64,000 bases of DNA from Xylona heveae TC161 (taxonomy: Eukaryota > Ascomycota > Xylonomycetes > Xylonales > Xylonaceae). The stretch spans positions 1,679,726-1,743,725 of the forward strand of contig NW_017264193.1 of assembly GCF_001619985.1 (NCBI RefSeq), written 5' to 3'. The notes beneath the pieces are model-generated. The model had not been told where the DNA came from. It made no database searches and worked only from the letters and a program-made list of their open reading frames with translations. The position numbers and the translations under genes were made by a program. Shown in pieces: positions 11,830 to 22,033 of this stretch; position 1 is the first letter of the stretch; the number at the start of each line of letters is the position of its first letter.

Positions 11830-13316
11830 CGCGTGAACACACGAGCTTGACCATATAATTGAATTGTATAGATCAAGGTCAACTGGCGAGATATTTTGCT
11901 TCTATGATCTCATATACTAGACTTGTGAGGCTCGTACAGCTTGGGTTTGGAGCATTTAAAAAGTGATAATGGTCTTCCGGGATCTTATGTCATTACGCTC
12001 GACAGATTCCAATGCTAAATCTTTCAGCAAGCCACAGCGAAAGGCTATGCTATTCCACTGGAAATAATTCGCGTGTATGTATTATAACGGCGTGATATCT
12101 TTTTACATGGGGGATCTCAGCCCGTGATGGACGAACGTTAAGGTCGCCCAATGGAGAAATGGCGTTGCTGAGTAAGGGAAGTACACAGTCGAGGATGGGT
12201 TCCAATGGTTAGACTAGGCCTTTAGGGATATTTTAGCGAGATTTGCTAAGTTTTCCGGAGTTGACTATCTTGTGCTTCGACTAACTAAGGTATAACGACA
12301 ATAAGAACCTTAAAGAACTTAGTCATCTATCTGACTAACTTAACTGAGATAAAGTGAAGCGTTTGTCAAGTAGTGGTACATCTTCTATTTACCACCGTAC
12401 AAGTTCTCTATATCATTCAATATCCTCGACATACCTAATTGCAAGAGAAGGAGACATATATACAAAATATGTTAGAAACATTTCTAACCATTACGCCTCA
12501 ATTGGATTAGAAATAAAAGAGAATGCCAAGGCTATAAGCTTCATGGTAGCGAAAAACATGTCTTACCTCCCACTCAGTACTGCCGAAATATCAGGCAGTT
12601 TACGGGACCTTTTTTGATGCTGGCAGAAATCTTCTCAGCTGCGACTTGTCCTACAACTAACGCTATCAAACATATTCGGGCCGTCTCGCCCAGTTCCCAC
12701 GAGGTATGTGACTTGTCCAAAGACCTCAGCGGCAACAACTTATCCATCGCCATCATCACGACTGTTTCCAGGCTTGCTAAACCACTGGAGCCATTTGCCT
12801 GTCAATGATGGTGAATCGCCATTTACAATGATAAACTTCGTATCCTTACTACAAGTAGGCTCAATATGATCATTATTGATGCATTGTTTATGATTGTGGT
12901 GATGTAAATAAACAAAAAACAAACGAGGCCTTTTTTCATCTTAGCGAGAGTTGGGGCATTCGGTAAAGCGCCCCGTTCTGGGTAATCGCTCCTTCCCCCC
13001 ATGGCCAAACGACGTAGTCTGGAGTCGTCTCAGCGCCCGCATGCTGCCCACGAGAGAGGGATCTACTCTCAATGTGTGTTTCTCCTCCACCTCCAAACTT
13101 CATCTGATGAATTCTCGTTCTTTCTTACCACCACATCTTTCGCCTGTTGCCGCAATCACTGTGCTATTCACGGACGCATATTTTGCAGGACAAGGATCAT
13201 CCCCTTTGTGATTTTCAGCTGGATGAGTACATTTCGTTAAAACCTCCGACCTTCCCCCCCTTCTTCCCTCGTCCTGTCTCTCCCCGCACAGGACGAGATT
13301 CGACTCTCTTCAAACA
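11830..13316. other. intergenic region between divergent MED16 and sirtuin genes
   Basis: About 1.5 kb serving as promoter for both divergent genes. The part from about 12240 to 12560 is markedly AT-rich and contains a short perfect hairpin (12471-12488), perhaps the remnant of an old repeat. The last 250 bases before 13317 are CT-rich, typical of fungal core promoters and leaders. I see no gene. Confidence 0.45.
12471..12488. repeat. short perfect hairpin, 8-bp arms
   Basis: GTTAGAAA and TTTCTAAC are exact reverse complements separated by CA, inside AT-rich intergenic DNA. No terminator role is evident. Confidence 0.4.
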
Positions 13317-15111
13317 ATGTCTCTACATCTCAGCATGTTGTCCGATTCATCGTCGCCATTGAGCTCTCCGCGCTCTCTTTCACCATCTCCTCCTCCTTAT
13401 TACTATCCGTCGCCGACGTCGTCGCAGGCCTCACCAGGTTCCTCTCCTACGGCTGAGCCCTTGCTGGACTCGCTACCTGTCAGAATCGAGAGAGATGGGC
13501 CCCCTCCGACAAAGAAGCGTCGCACAGCAGAGAAAAAGGAAAGGAGAACGCAATTTCTAGATCTTCACCAAATGTCCGATGTTTATGCTTCCGATCAAAA
13601 AGAACAGCTAGATCTCTTACTCAAAACTCTTCATAAGAAGCGAAAGATTGTAGTGATTGCTGGCGCAGGAATCTCTGTCTCTGCAGGCAGTATGTATATT
13701 TTTCTGGTTACGAAATGGACTCAAGTCTGACCTTGGCTATTTAGTTCCCGACTTCAGATCCTCTACGGGACTATTTACCACTCTTCGTCGCCAACACAAC
13801 CTGAAGGCCTCTGGAAAACACCTCTTTGATGCGTCTGTCTACCGAACTCCCGCTTCCACTTCCTCCTTTCACGACATGGTTCGAAATCTCTCAGGTCTCA
13901 TTGAAACAGCCAAACCAACTGCATTTCATCACTTATTGGCCCGGTTAGCGCACGAAGGTCGCCTGATGCGACTTTACAGCCAAAACGTCGATTGCATTGA
14001 AACTTCGCTTCCACCGCTCGCTACACAAGTCCCCCTGAACCCGAAAGGGCCTTGGCCGCGAACAATTCAGCTGCATGGAGGTCTCAGCAAAATGGCATGC
14101 GTTAAGTGCAGCCACTTGGCAGATTTTGAAGCATCTCTTTTTGATGGCCCTGACCCACCGATTTGCAAGGTGTGTGAGGAGCTAGATTCTGTGCGCACAA
14201 ATATCGCAGGAAAGCGAAGCCATGGTATTGGAAAGCTTCGTCCAAGAATCGTTCTGTATAATGAGTACAACCCGGATGAAGAGGCAATTGGCGCTGTCAC
14301 AACGGCGGATTTGAGAAGTCGGCCTGACGCTATTATTGTTGTTGGAACAAGTCTGAAAGTGCCAGGAGTCCGGCGCATAGTAAAGGAGATGTGTGGTGTA
14401 GTGAGATCAAGGCGGGATGGGGTCGCTATCTGGATCAATAACTCACCGATGCCCACCGGGCGCGAATTTGAAAATTGCTGGGATCTGGTGATCAAGGGTG
14501 ACTGCGACGAAGTCGCTCGCCACGCCGGCCTGAAACGCTGGGATCATATCGACGAAGATAGTTTTGAAGTCTGTTCTGAAGAGGATCGAGCCAAGATCAA
14601 GTCTGAAGGCAAAGAAATGGAGGTTCTTTTGGAAACTCCTCGCAAGCGGAAGCATCCAGGCGTGGAGTCTATGCAGGGTGTGCTTACGCCAACATCAAGC
14701 CCTACTCCCAAGCTGGCTATACTGGAAAACACCGGCGACGACGCGATGGCGCAAGTCGAATTCGCAAACCAGACGACGAGCAACCCCGCCAGCCAAGGAC
14801 GATCCATTGCAGACGTACTCCTCCAACAACCCAAGCCAAAGGGCAAAGGGCAAAACACAAAGAGAACCGCCTCAACATCATCATCTACATCACGTGCAAA
14901 GAGTACAAAACCAAGAAAGGCCCCCGCCAACACCAAGCGCTCTGCAGCAACAGCAGCATCAGCACCACCAGCAGCGACCGATCAAGTCAACATCAAGGAA
15001 ACATTTAGAGTTACAAAGTCTGCTGCACCTCCGACAGACCCGGCCGAGACCAAGCCGTCCAAGCCGAAGAGAAGATCAATTGAATTGCAGGATATCCTCA
15101 ATCCCGCCTAA
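13317..15111 (+). CDS. NAD-dependent protein deacetylase, Hst3/Hst4-type sirtuin
   Basis: Class I sirtuins of this branch remove acetyl from histone H3 Lys56 in the nucleus and support genome stability and silencing. Exons are 13317-13689 and 13745-15111; the 55-nt intron (GTATGT...TTTAG) splits the NAD-binding motif. The product is 579 residues. Residues about 114-130 give GAGISVSAGIPDFRS. Residues 202-207 give the YSQNVD motif, with catalytic His235 in QLHGG. Zinc ligands are Cys243, Cys246, Cys265 and Cys268. PRIVLYNE and VVGTSLKVPG follow. The first 100 residues are Ser/Pro-rich with a KKRR nuclear-localisation-like patch. The last 190 are Lys/Pro/Ser/Thr-rich and probably disordered. MED16 diverges from it upstream. 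Hst3 and Hst4 cannot be told apart by eye. Confidence 0.93.
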
Positions 15112-15383
15112 AACATTTTATTGCAGAGTTGACGCTCGAGCTCACGTGGAAAAAAAACAAGGCTTATATCCTATGGCGTTATTGGTCGCATTGCTTATAT
15201 ACAATAATTTTTCTGTTTCATCCTTTTCTTTCTTTTTTCTCTCTCTTCTATATTACTTTCTCGTCACCCCCAACGCCAGCGCTTGGCCTTGTATTACTAT
15301 ATCCTTTTACATTTTGTTTTGGAACGCGCAAAGGAGTTGGGGGGCAAAGTATAGAAAGCGCAAAAGGAGCAAAGTTTATAGCT
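15112..15383. other. tail-to-tail spacer between sirtuin and permease
   Basis: Spacer of 272 bases where two genes converge. It is T-rich on the plus strand near 15205-15265. The two 3' UTRs probably overlap here. Confidence 0.5.
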
Positions 15384-15894
15384 TTAGTCGAAGAGCTTGT
15401 CCATGTATTTTACAAAGACGTTCCTAATAACGCACCATTAGTCCAGCTCTATAGCAGAAGAAGAAGAAGCAGCAGCAGCAGCAGGAAAACTATATCAATA
15501 GTATATTACCTCGCAGGTCTCGGAACGTAATTCCGCGTATACTCTTCTATTTCGTCAAGGTCCTTGAACAAGTCCACTTCCTCTGGCTTGAGCCACGTCG
15601 TCTTTTTGTATATTTTCCAGAAAATAAAAATAATTGGGAAAACGCCAATCATGGTATACCTATTGTCGCCAAAGTCAGCCTTTACTCTTTTTCTTCCCCC
15701 CTCCCCTTTTCTCTTCCTTCCCTTTTTCTGTGCGGGGAGGGGGGGACGGCGGGTGATGGAGAAGACCGGTGGGTTCTCACGAGACGCAATGCCAGACTTA
15801 CGAAAAGAAGAATGTAGGCACGTCCCAATTTCCAGGAAGGAAGACTATTGCATTTGTCAGTATTCCCTTCCCTCCCCCCCCAAAAGAAGAAGAA

Positions 15895-15934
<40 letters not shown>

Positions 15935-17312
15935 AAAATCGACGAGAAGAAGAGATGAGAAGAGATGATTCCAGCCGGAAGAACTAAAGGGAAATCTGGA
16001 GGGCCGAGGAAACGTACCGGTATAACCCCCGACAAAAGCCATAGTCAGACATCCCGCCAGACCATAGTACGCCGCATATGGCTGCCACCAGCCCTTGTGG
16101 GGCAGCGAATCTCGCGAGAGACCCTGCACTTCACACGCGCGTTTGAATCGAAGAAAGGTAAATGCCATGACGGAGAAGTTGAGCAGCTGTGAGGCAGTGA
16201 CCTGTTCGATGGACATCAGTGTGTCAGTTTCGTTTGATAGACAAAAGGAGATGAGCTGGATTAGAATATAAAGACTCGAGTTGTGCCAAAAAGATATATG
16301 TATGCTTGATAGTGAAGATAAAGGTATATAATTTGTACAGACATAGGATTAAAAGGCAACTCACCAAATTGACAAACCACTGCAGCACGACCGAGGCGCC
16401 ATTCGAGACCTGCAGAAACGAGAGCAACGAAATCGCCAGCACGACGACGACACAGTATATGGGAACGCCCTTTTTTGTACATTTTGCCAGAAACCTCGGC
16501 GCTTTGCCTTCGAGCGCGAGGCCATAGAGACTGCGGCTCGCGCAATAGACGTAGCTGTTCCCCGCGGAAAACGCAGACGTCAAGACAACCGCATTGACGA
16601 TATCCGGAAGAACGCCAATCTGTAGTCGGCGCATCGCAACGACATACGGCGAGGCCGCTGCGCCGGGCAAGTTCTTGGAGAATGCATCGATCAGCTCTGG
16701 GTCGTTGTAGGGCACGTTGATCCCGACGCAGAGAGAGCCCAGCGCGAAAAAGGCAGTCAGGCGGTAAAACACGACGTTGTAGGCTTTTGGCATCACGGCG
16801 CGAGGGTTTTCTGCTTCTCCTGCCGCCATGCTGACCTGGGATTGTTGTTATTCTTGTGAGCAGAGGGGAAGGGGAACTTTTGTTTGACTCCGTAATAATA
16901 AATAATGACTCCATAACGGTTTTAAAAAAAGGGACAAAAAACACAAATCCGGCAGGATATACGCACATAGTCGCAACCACTGATGGTAAAAGAAGCCAGA
17001 ATCAAGCATTGCAGGAATCCTAAAAAACGGCCTAGGTCTCCAGTCTTGTAATATTCAGCAAAAGCGCCTGGATCTTTCCAGTACCGGAACCCGAAGCGGT
17101 CGTGGAGCGGATTCCCGCCGAGCATGGTGACAATGGTGTATAAGATCAGGCCGATGATGAGGATGACTTTGCCTAGAGACAGCCAGAATTCGGATTCGCC
17201 GTACCAGTGGACAGCGAAGATATTGATGAGTCTATTGCGCAGTCAGCCGGGATGATTACGGTGTTGAGGGCGGGAATTAAAAAATAAAAGTAAAAGATGA
17301 AGGATACGAAAA

Positions 17313-17355
<43 letters not shown>

Positions 17356-18375
17356 AAGATAAAGAAGATGTGAAATAAAATAGATAAAAGTCAACTATAA
17401 AAAAGGGTTAATGGCTTACGCGTATAAGACAATGACAATGGCAATGATGCCGCCCACGGGTACGGCGTCACTCCAGAAATTGATAATAATGTTGCACGCC
17501 ACAATCTCGAATGGGACAAGAGCCGCTTCAAATACGAAGAAGTTGTATCCCGCTGCAACTCCAAATGCTTCGTCGACAAATCGCCCTGCGAATCGGATGA
17601 ATGGAGATGATATGGGTAGGTATGTGACCATTTCAGCCATGCCTATCGCGGATTAAAGAAGAGGCCGTTGCGTCAGTGAAATTGCGTTGTTTGCGATGTG
17701 TTGCGTTGGGCTTCGATTGAAAGCAAATACTAAATCGGAAGTGGGGATAGCAAGGAGCTTTACAGTTTGTAATTGTCAGAATAAATGTGCACCTATTTTT
17801 TTGCAATTATATGAGATTATTTCCTTTTGACTTGTGCCCACAAAATTTTGAAGATTTGCCTATCTTTTTTTGGTGGGCCAGATATTGCAATACTGCAATC
17901 ACCATGTTCCTTTCCACGCTCTGCCACATCAAAAAGGCTTACACTCTATCCAAATATCATACAACAATATCTTGACGAGGTCTTGAAAAGGCAAAAGCAA
18001 ATTGATAGCCATGCATCGCAGAAGGTAGAGGGAGACTTACCAAAACGAAAAGGCAATGAATAAACTTGCCGGTCCACCATGCAACAGTCCCTGGCCAATC
18101 TGAACATACAGTGCTGTTCCAATCGTTCCGCCAATTCCAATGAGTTGAATATGACGGGGTTTCAATCTTCGTTGGGTATGATCGCATGTCGGTTTGAGAG
18201 ACGAAGACGACCTTGCAAGTTCGACCGCAGCTCCATTTGCTTCTTCTTCTTCATCTTCCGTCGCTGCTCCTGCCGCCACTGCTGTAGAGCCGGTCTTCTC
18301 CTGCGCCTTTGCTATGCGCAGCGCAGGACTGTCGTACTGCGGCAAAGCAATTGACGACGATGACGATGATATCAT
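15384..18375 (-). CDS. amino-acid permease (YAT/AAP family, Dip5-like), nine exons
   Basis: A plasma-membrane amino acid:proton symporter of the fungal YAT family. Exons, in order: 18375-18041, 17792-17764, 17642-17420, 17231-16967, 16835-16365, 16201-16018, 15844-15802, 15659-15510, 15423-15384. They sum to 1,740 nt, giving 579 residues. An acidic, Ser-rich cytosolic N-terminus precedes the family signature RHIQLIGIGGTIGTALYVQI in TM1. Later family motifs are FRYWKDPGAF, SMAAGEAENPRAVMPKA and GYTGVFLPGNWDVPTFFFSY, with about 12 membrane segments. Exons 2, 7 and 9 are only 29, 43 and 40 nt, so gene finders may lose them. Intron 3 holds a 40-base homopolymer and intron 6 a GAAA tract. The Dip5-like (acidic amino acid) assignment rests on overall pattern; substrate is inferred. 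Confidence 0.92.
15897..15936. repeat. (GAAA)n microsatellite inside permease intron 6
   Basis: About ten tandem GAAA units on the plus strand, between the exons ending at 16018 and starting at 15844. In the sense strand this is TTTC, a long pyrimidine tract. Confidence 0.9.
17315..17354. repeat. 40-base A homopolymer (T40 in the sense strand) in permease intron 3
   Basis: Uninterrupted A run of 40 bases, lying between the exon ending at 17420 and the exon starting at 17231. The true length may differ, because such runs are prone to assembly error and to slippage. Confidence 0.85.
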
Positions 18376-19828
18376 GTCGTTGGTTCAACGTCCTTTCGCG
18401 TCTAACAATGCATTACCCCAGTGAAACGATCAAAGAAGTGGAAGGAACAAAAGCGATAAAAGACAGCAATATCAGCGTATGATCAAATTCAATGGATGTA
18501 AAAGACTTCAATGTTTTTAGAACCAAAATTCGGATCAGGCATTGCATCAGCCCCGCCATGCGCGTAACCTACCCCAACAACGCTAAGACCCCGTGGGCCG
18601 GTCGACAAGTGCTGAAAATCCTTGGCCCCACATGGTCTGGGCCTGATGGGACATTCGACTTTGCCCCTCGACCAGGCAAGATCACGTTTGGGTATCGCAT
18701 GATTGGTCATGATCGTTGACAGCTAGAATGAGCAGTTTCGATGCGATGCTTCTGCGTCATTGGTAGGTTATTGGTCATTGTATCCAGGGGGGTTGGCCTC
18801 GTTGACGACGTTACTCTTCGGCTTCGATTTCTCTGTGACGTTCAGAAAGAGCGGAGAGCCGAAGGAGTCCCGTCGGGCCCCTGGAGAGGAACGGGGGCGA
18901 GGGAGCGGGCTCCGGGTATGTCATCAATTTAGTTTATTACTTCGGGTCCGGTCAAAAGGAAGCAGACTTCGAGAACGGAAGCGAAGACCCTGAGCTTCTG
19001 GGCCGACAAAATAACTAAGTGTACCGTTTTTTTATGGTTCTGACGTGAGGTCTAAATTATCTCTCCGCCTCAGGCTTCTCCAACATTCGCTAAATTACAG
19101 CGTTATTAGTTGCAGAGAGGCGCTAGTTGAATAGCTATCAGTAGCTCAGTAGTCGTCCCAACCGCTTCATCGTAAAGCAAATCTCACTCGCAATAGCATT
19201 GAGAGATAAAATAGAGGTATGTTTGCCAAGATCATAAGAAGAAAGTGACACTGGGGAGATGCTATTATTTATCGTATAAGGTTCAAATTGAATGTTAAAA
19301 AAGGAAGATTAAGCAATAAAAAAGGACATACCTTAAGGATGAGTGTTACAAACACGTCGTCCGGGTATTCCAAGAAACAATAATATAGTACCCGTAAGAA
19401 AATAACATCTTAAGCCAGTGTAGAACACAATGCCATATTTGTATTTACTGAAGATGGTACACGTCCTGCATTATCCTTGTTTTGCTGTTACGGGGTTCGC
19501 TGCGGACGCTAAACCGCTGTTGTTGGAACTGCACTCTACCAATTGCTCTTCATCCCGTGACTCTGTATTGCAATGTGAGAGGTAAATATCATTAGGCAGC
19601 AGCGTAGACAACCTGGTAGGTAGCACAGAAAATCTCCCGCATCACTGCTTGATCAATAGAGAAGGCACGAAGCAGAAGCGGTGTGAGCCGAGCCTTCTCA
19701 GCCTTGTCCAAATGCACAAATGCACAGCTGAGAAGTACACGTTGTCCTTTCCCAATTCACAAATGCATTCTCACTGTCCAACATCGCCTCTCAGCCAGCG
19801 AAATATTTTTGACAAGCCCGTCTACACC
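18376..19828. other. intergenic region between divergent permease and kinase-like genes
   Basis: About 1.45 kb separating two divergent genes, so it should carry both promoters. I see no ORF of interest, no tRNA boxes and no obvious repeat. Confidence 0.4.
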
Positions 19829-20635
19829 ATGGAGATCGTCAGGTCCGCAGAAGGCTTCAAGCAAGTCGAAGGCAGATATACGTTCAGCTACTCATCCGTT
19901 ATTATACGAAAAAATGATCAGCTATATTACGGAAAAGCTCCTTTTCGCGGCCCAAAACTTCTTGAACTCAACTTCTCCGACCTTTACGAAGTGGAACCAC
20001 TAGAAGCAGAAGATCGGGGACCCAAGGTGAAGCCCACCTGGACTGTATTAGACTCGCCGCACGACTATTACGTCAAAACACCAGACCTCTGGGCTTACCG
20101 GGGACCTGAACTCGAACAACAAATCCTCCACGAGGTCGAGGCGTACGAGCTGCTGAAATGCCATCCTCATCCTAATATCTCATTCTACGGCGGCTGCCAA
20201 AGTACGAATGGACGAGTATCAGGCATCTGTATGAAGCGGTACACATCGACATTGGCTCAAAAAGTTAACCCCGGCCATTTCTGCAAAGCCAATTTTCTCA
20301 CTAGCGATGTCCGCGCGTCTGTCGACTCTGATGCTGCCAAAGCATGGCTGGCTGGCATCTTGGCGGGCATCCATCACCTTCATTCGCTCGGCATCGTCCA
20401 TAATGACATTACGCCCTCGAATATCATGTTTGATGAGGACGGAACAGCTGTACTCATTGACTTTGAGGGTTGCCGAAAGATTGGCGAGTCGCTGGAGATC
20501 GTTAGAAGAACATATGGATGGCATGATCCTGAGGTTAAGACCGCGTTGGAGAAGAACGATCTTGACGCCTTTGCGGATTTGCAGACCTTGTTAATCGGGA
20601 CGTCAGTCGACGACTTTGTGTTTAAGCACGGATAA
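19829..20635 (+). CDS. small kinase-like protein (fungal-specific PKL family)
   Basis: Single-exon gene of 268 residues. The ATG at 19829 has a strong CACCATGG context; the frame is open further upstream but that part has no domain character. Kinase landmarks are a candidate ATP lysine in YYVKTP (K83) and an alpha-C glutamate near E102/E104. The catalytic loop is HNDITPSNIM (H191-M200), with HND in place of HRD. The metal-binding motif is DFEG (D211-G214), which has an extra residue compared with DFG. The C-lobe is short, ending DDFVF about 50 residues after DFEG. Filamentous fungi carry many such small kinase-like genes; their substrates are mostly unknown. Asp193, Asn198 and Asp211 are all present, so activity is possible. 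Confidence 0.82.
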   Translation: MEIVRSAEGFKQVEGRYTFSYSSVIIRKNDQLYYGKAPFRGPKLLELNFSDLYEVEPLEAEDRGPKVKPTWTVLDSPHDYYVKTPDLWAYRGPELEQQILHEVEAYELLKCHPHPNISFYGGCQSTNGRVSGICMKRYTSTLAQKVNPGHFCKANFLTSDVRASVDSDAAKAWLAGILAGIHHLHSLGIVHNDITPSNIMFDEDGTAVLIDFEGCRKIGESLEIVRRTYGWHDPEVKTALEKNDLDAFADLQTLLIGTSVDDFVFKHG

Positions 20636-21034
20636 AAACCTTCCTCAAAAACTTACAAGATGAAGGAATGAGATCGGATGATTGGCTTTGTTAGTAGACT
20701 CTTCTTCGCATAAAATGTGACTGGTTTGCAATATTGATAATTGCACGCTTCTATGTCGATTCGCAGGCCGGGACAAATACGCCTCCACTTTTGCTCTGAG
20801 CCATGCTTGACCTTGACTCACATTTTCCTTTTCCCTTGTGCACCTCTGGGAGTCAGCCGCAATTGTCTTGCTGCTCAGTTTTTTTCTGGCTTTAGAGAAC
20901 AAATTCTCTTTGACGGGAGAAGACAGGAGCTCGGACCCCGCAAAAATACCAAAGTGAGTGGCAGATGATCTTCGTTCCACAAAGCCCACACGAAACAATA
21001 CAACCCACGTACTCTGTGCTCAGTGGCTGCCCCT
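20636..21034. other. tail-to-tail spacer
   Basis: About 400 bases between two converging genes. It probably holds both 3' UTRs. I see nothing else in it. Confidence 0.45.
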
Positions 21035-22033
21035 TTACTTTTTCTTCAGCCCTACCACGTAGTTTACACCACCCTCCAACAAGCTCCAGCTTGCAAGCTC
21101 GTGCAGCCATATCATTGGCCCTACTTCCAACGGGATCGGCCGTGTTTCCTCAGTGTCTTTCCACATGATTGACTCAGTGGTAAAGGTCGTCATTTTGTGA
21201 TCGGCATCGCCGTCGTCATGGTCAAATATGCTGTTCGTATCTTTGATAGATATGACGAGTCGACCGCCCTTGACTGGGTTTGCACTGGGACTGGAACTGG
21301 AACTAGCACTGACCGCGCGTGCGTCTTGTGCCCCCTGTGTCTCCTCAGAGATCATGGTCGTGGTCGCAGGACCGGGCATTTCAGTTGAGAATTCAATCTT
21401 TGCACTCGTGCGTACGAGCACTCTGTGGACACCGCACACAATGTCGCCTACTTGGAAATTGAGATTTCGGATGTATGCTGATGCAAAAGTCTCGTGGGGG
21501 GCTTTGGGCCTGAGCTCGGACCTTGTCGTGCGGGGCGGCGTTCCAGAGGTCCCAGACGTCTCAGCTTCAGACGCAGCCGCGTATTTCTTGCATAATGCCT
21601 TGAGGGCCCAAGCCTGCGGATACCAAGTCGCAAACGTGACCATGTTCCGGCGGACATACGCATTCAAGAGCTCATCTCTAGTCAAATGATCAGGGAGCCG
21701 CGCAGTCGGGACGGTCTTCCGAGCTGCATCGTAGACTATGAAGACTTGCTCGTCGCCGGAAAGGATGGACTTTGGAATCGATTCAATATTGTCAAATGTC
21801 GATGTTGCAATTGTGGTAGTTGAAGACGAGGAAGCACTGGATGTGATACTGGGTTTTTGGCCCTCGTCGCTGGCAGAATCTGGTACTGATTCCTTCGACA
21901 ACGACCCCTTGCGCATATCATGTTGCACTCTTCGCGCGAGGTCCGCGTGTCTGTAAAAGAGATATGCTATGCCGATGGCAGAAGTGCTCGACACAATGGC
22001 GAGAAAAGTCGCAGTTGTGCTGCGTCCTGCCAT
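21035..22033 (-). CDS. uncharacterised fungal protein with N-terminal membrane anchor
   Basis: Single-exon gene of 332 residues. Residues about 6-28 form one hydrophobic segment, so the protein is probably anchored in a membrane by its N-terminus. A Ser/Thr-rich spacer (residues about 45-85) leads to a folded region with EQVFIVYDAARK, a RRNMVTFATWYPQAWAL segment, FQVGDIVCGVHRVLVRT and a closing IWLHELASWSLLEGGVNYV. These blocks resemble a family of hypothetical ascomycete proteins; I know of no assigned function. No catalytic motif is evident. Confidence 0.8.
   Translation of the reverse strand: MAGRSTTATFLAIVSSTSAIGIAYLFYRHADLARRVQHDMRKGSLSKESVPDSASDEGQKPSITSSASSSSTTTIATSTFDNIESIPKSILSGDEQVFIVYDAARKTVPTARLPDHLTRDELLNAYVRRNMVTFATWYPQAWALKALCKKYAAASEAETSGTSGTPPRTTRSELRPKAPHETFASAYIRNLNFQVGDIVCGVHRVLVRTSAKIEFSTEMPGPATTTMISEETQGAQDARAVSASSSSSPSANPVKGGRLVISIKDTNSIFDHDDGDADHKMTTFTTESIMWKDTEETRPIPLEVGPMIWLHELASWSLLEGGVNYVVGLKKK

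Noticed and set aside
15857-16035. Minus-strand frames with long Phe/Leu/Ser runs across the GAAA tract
   Set aside because: They are a product of the GAAA microsatellite inside a permease intron, not of a gene.
19130-19180. tRNA A-box-like sequence (TAGCTCAGTAGT)
   Set aside because: No B box or cloverleaf follows at the right distance.
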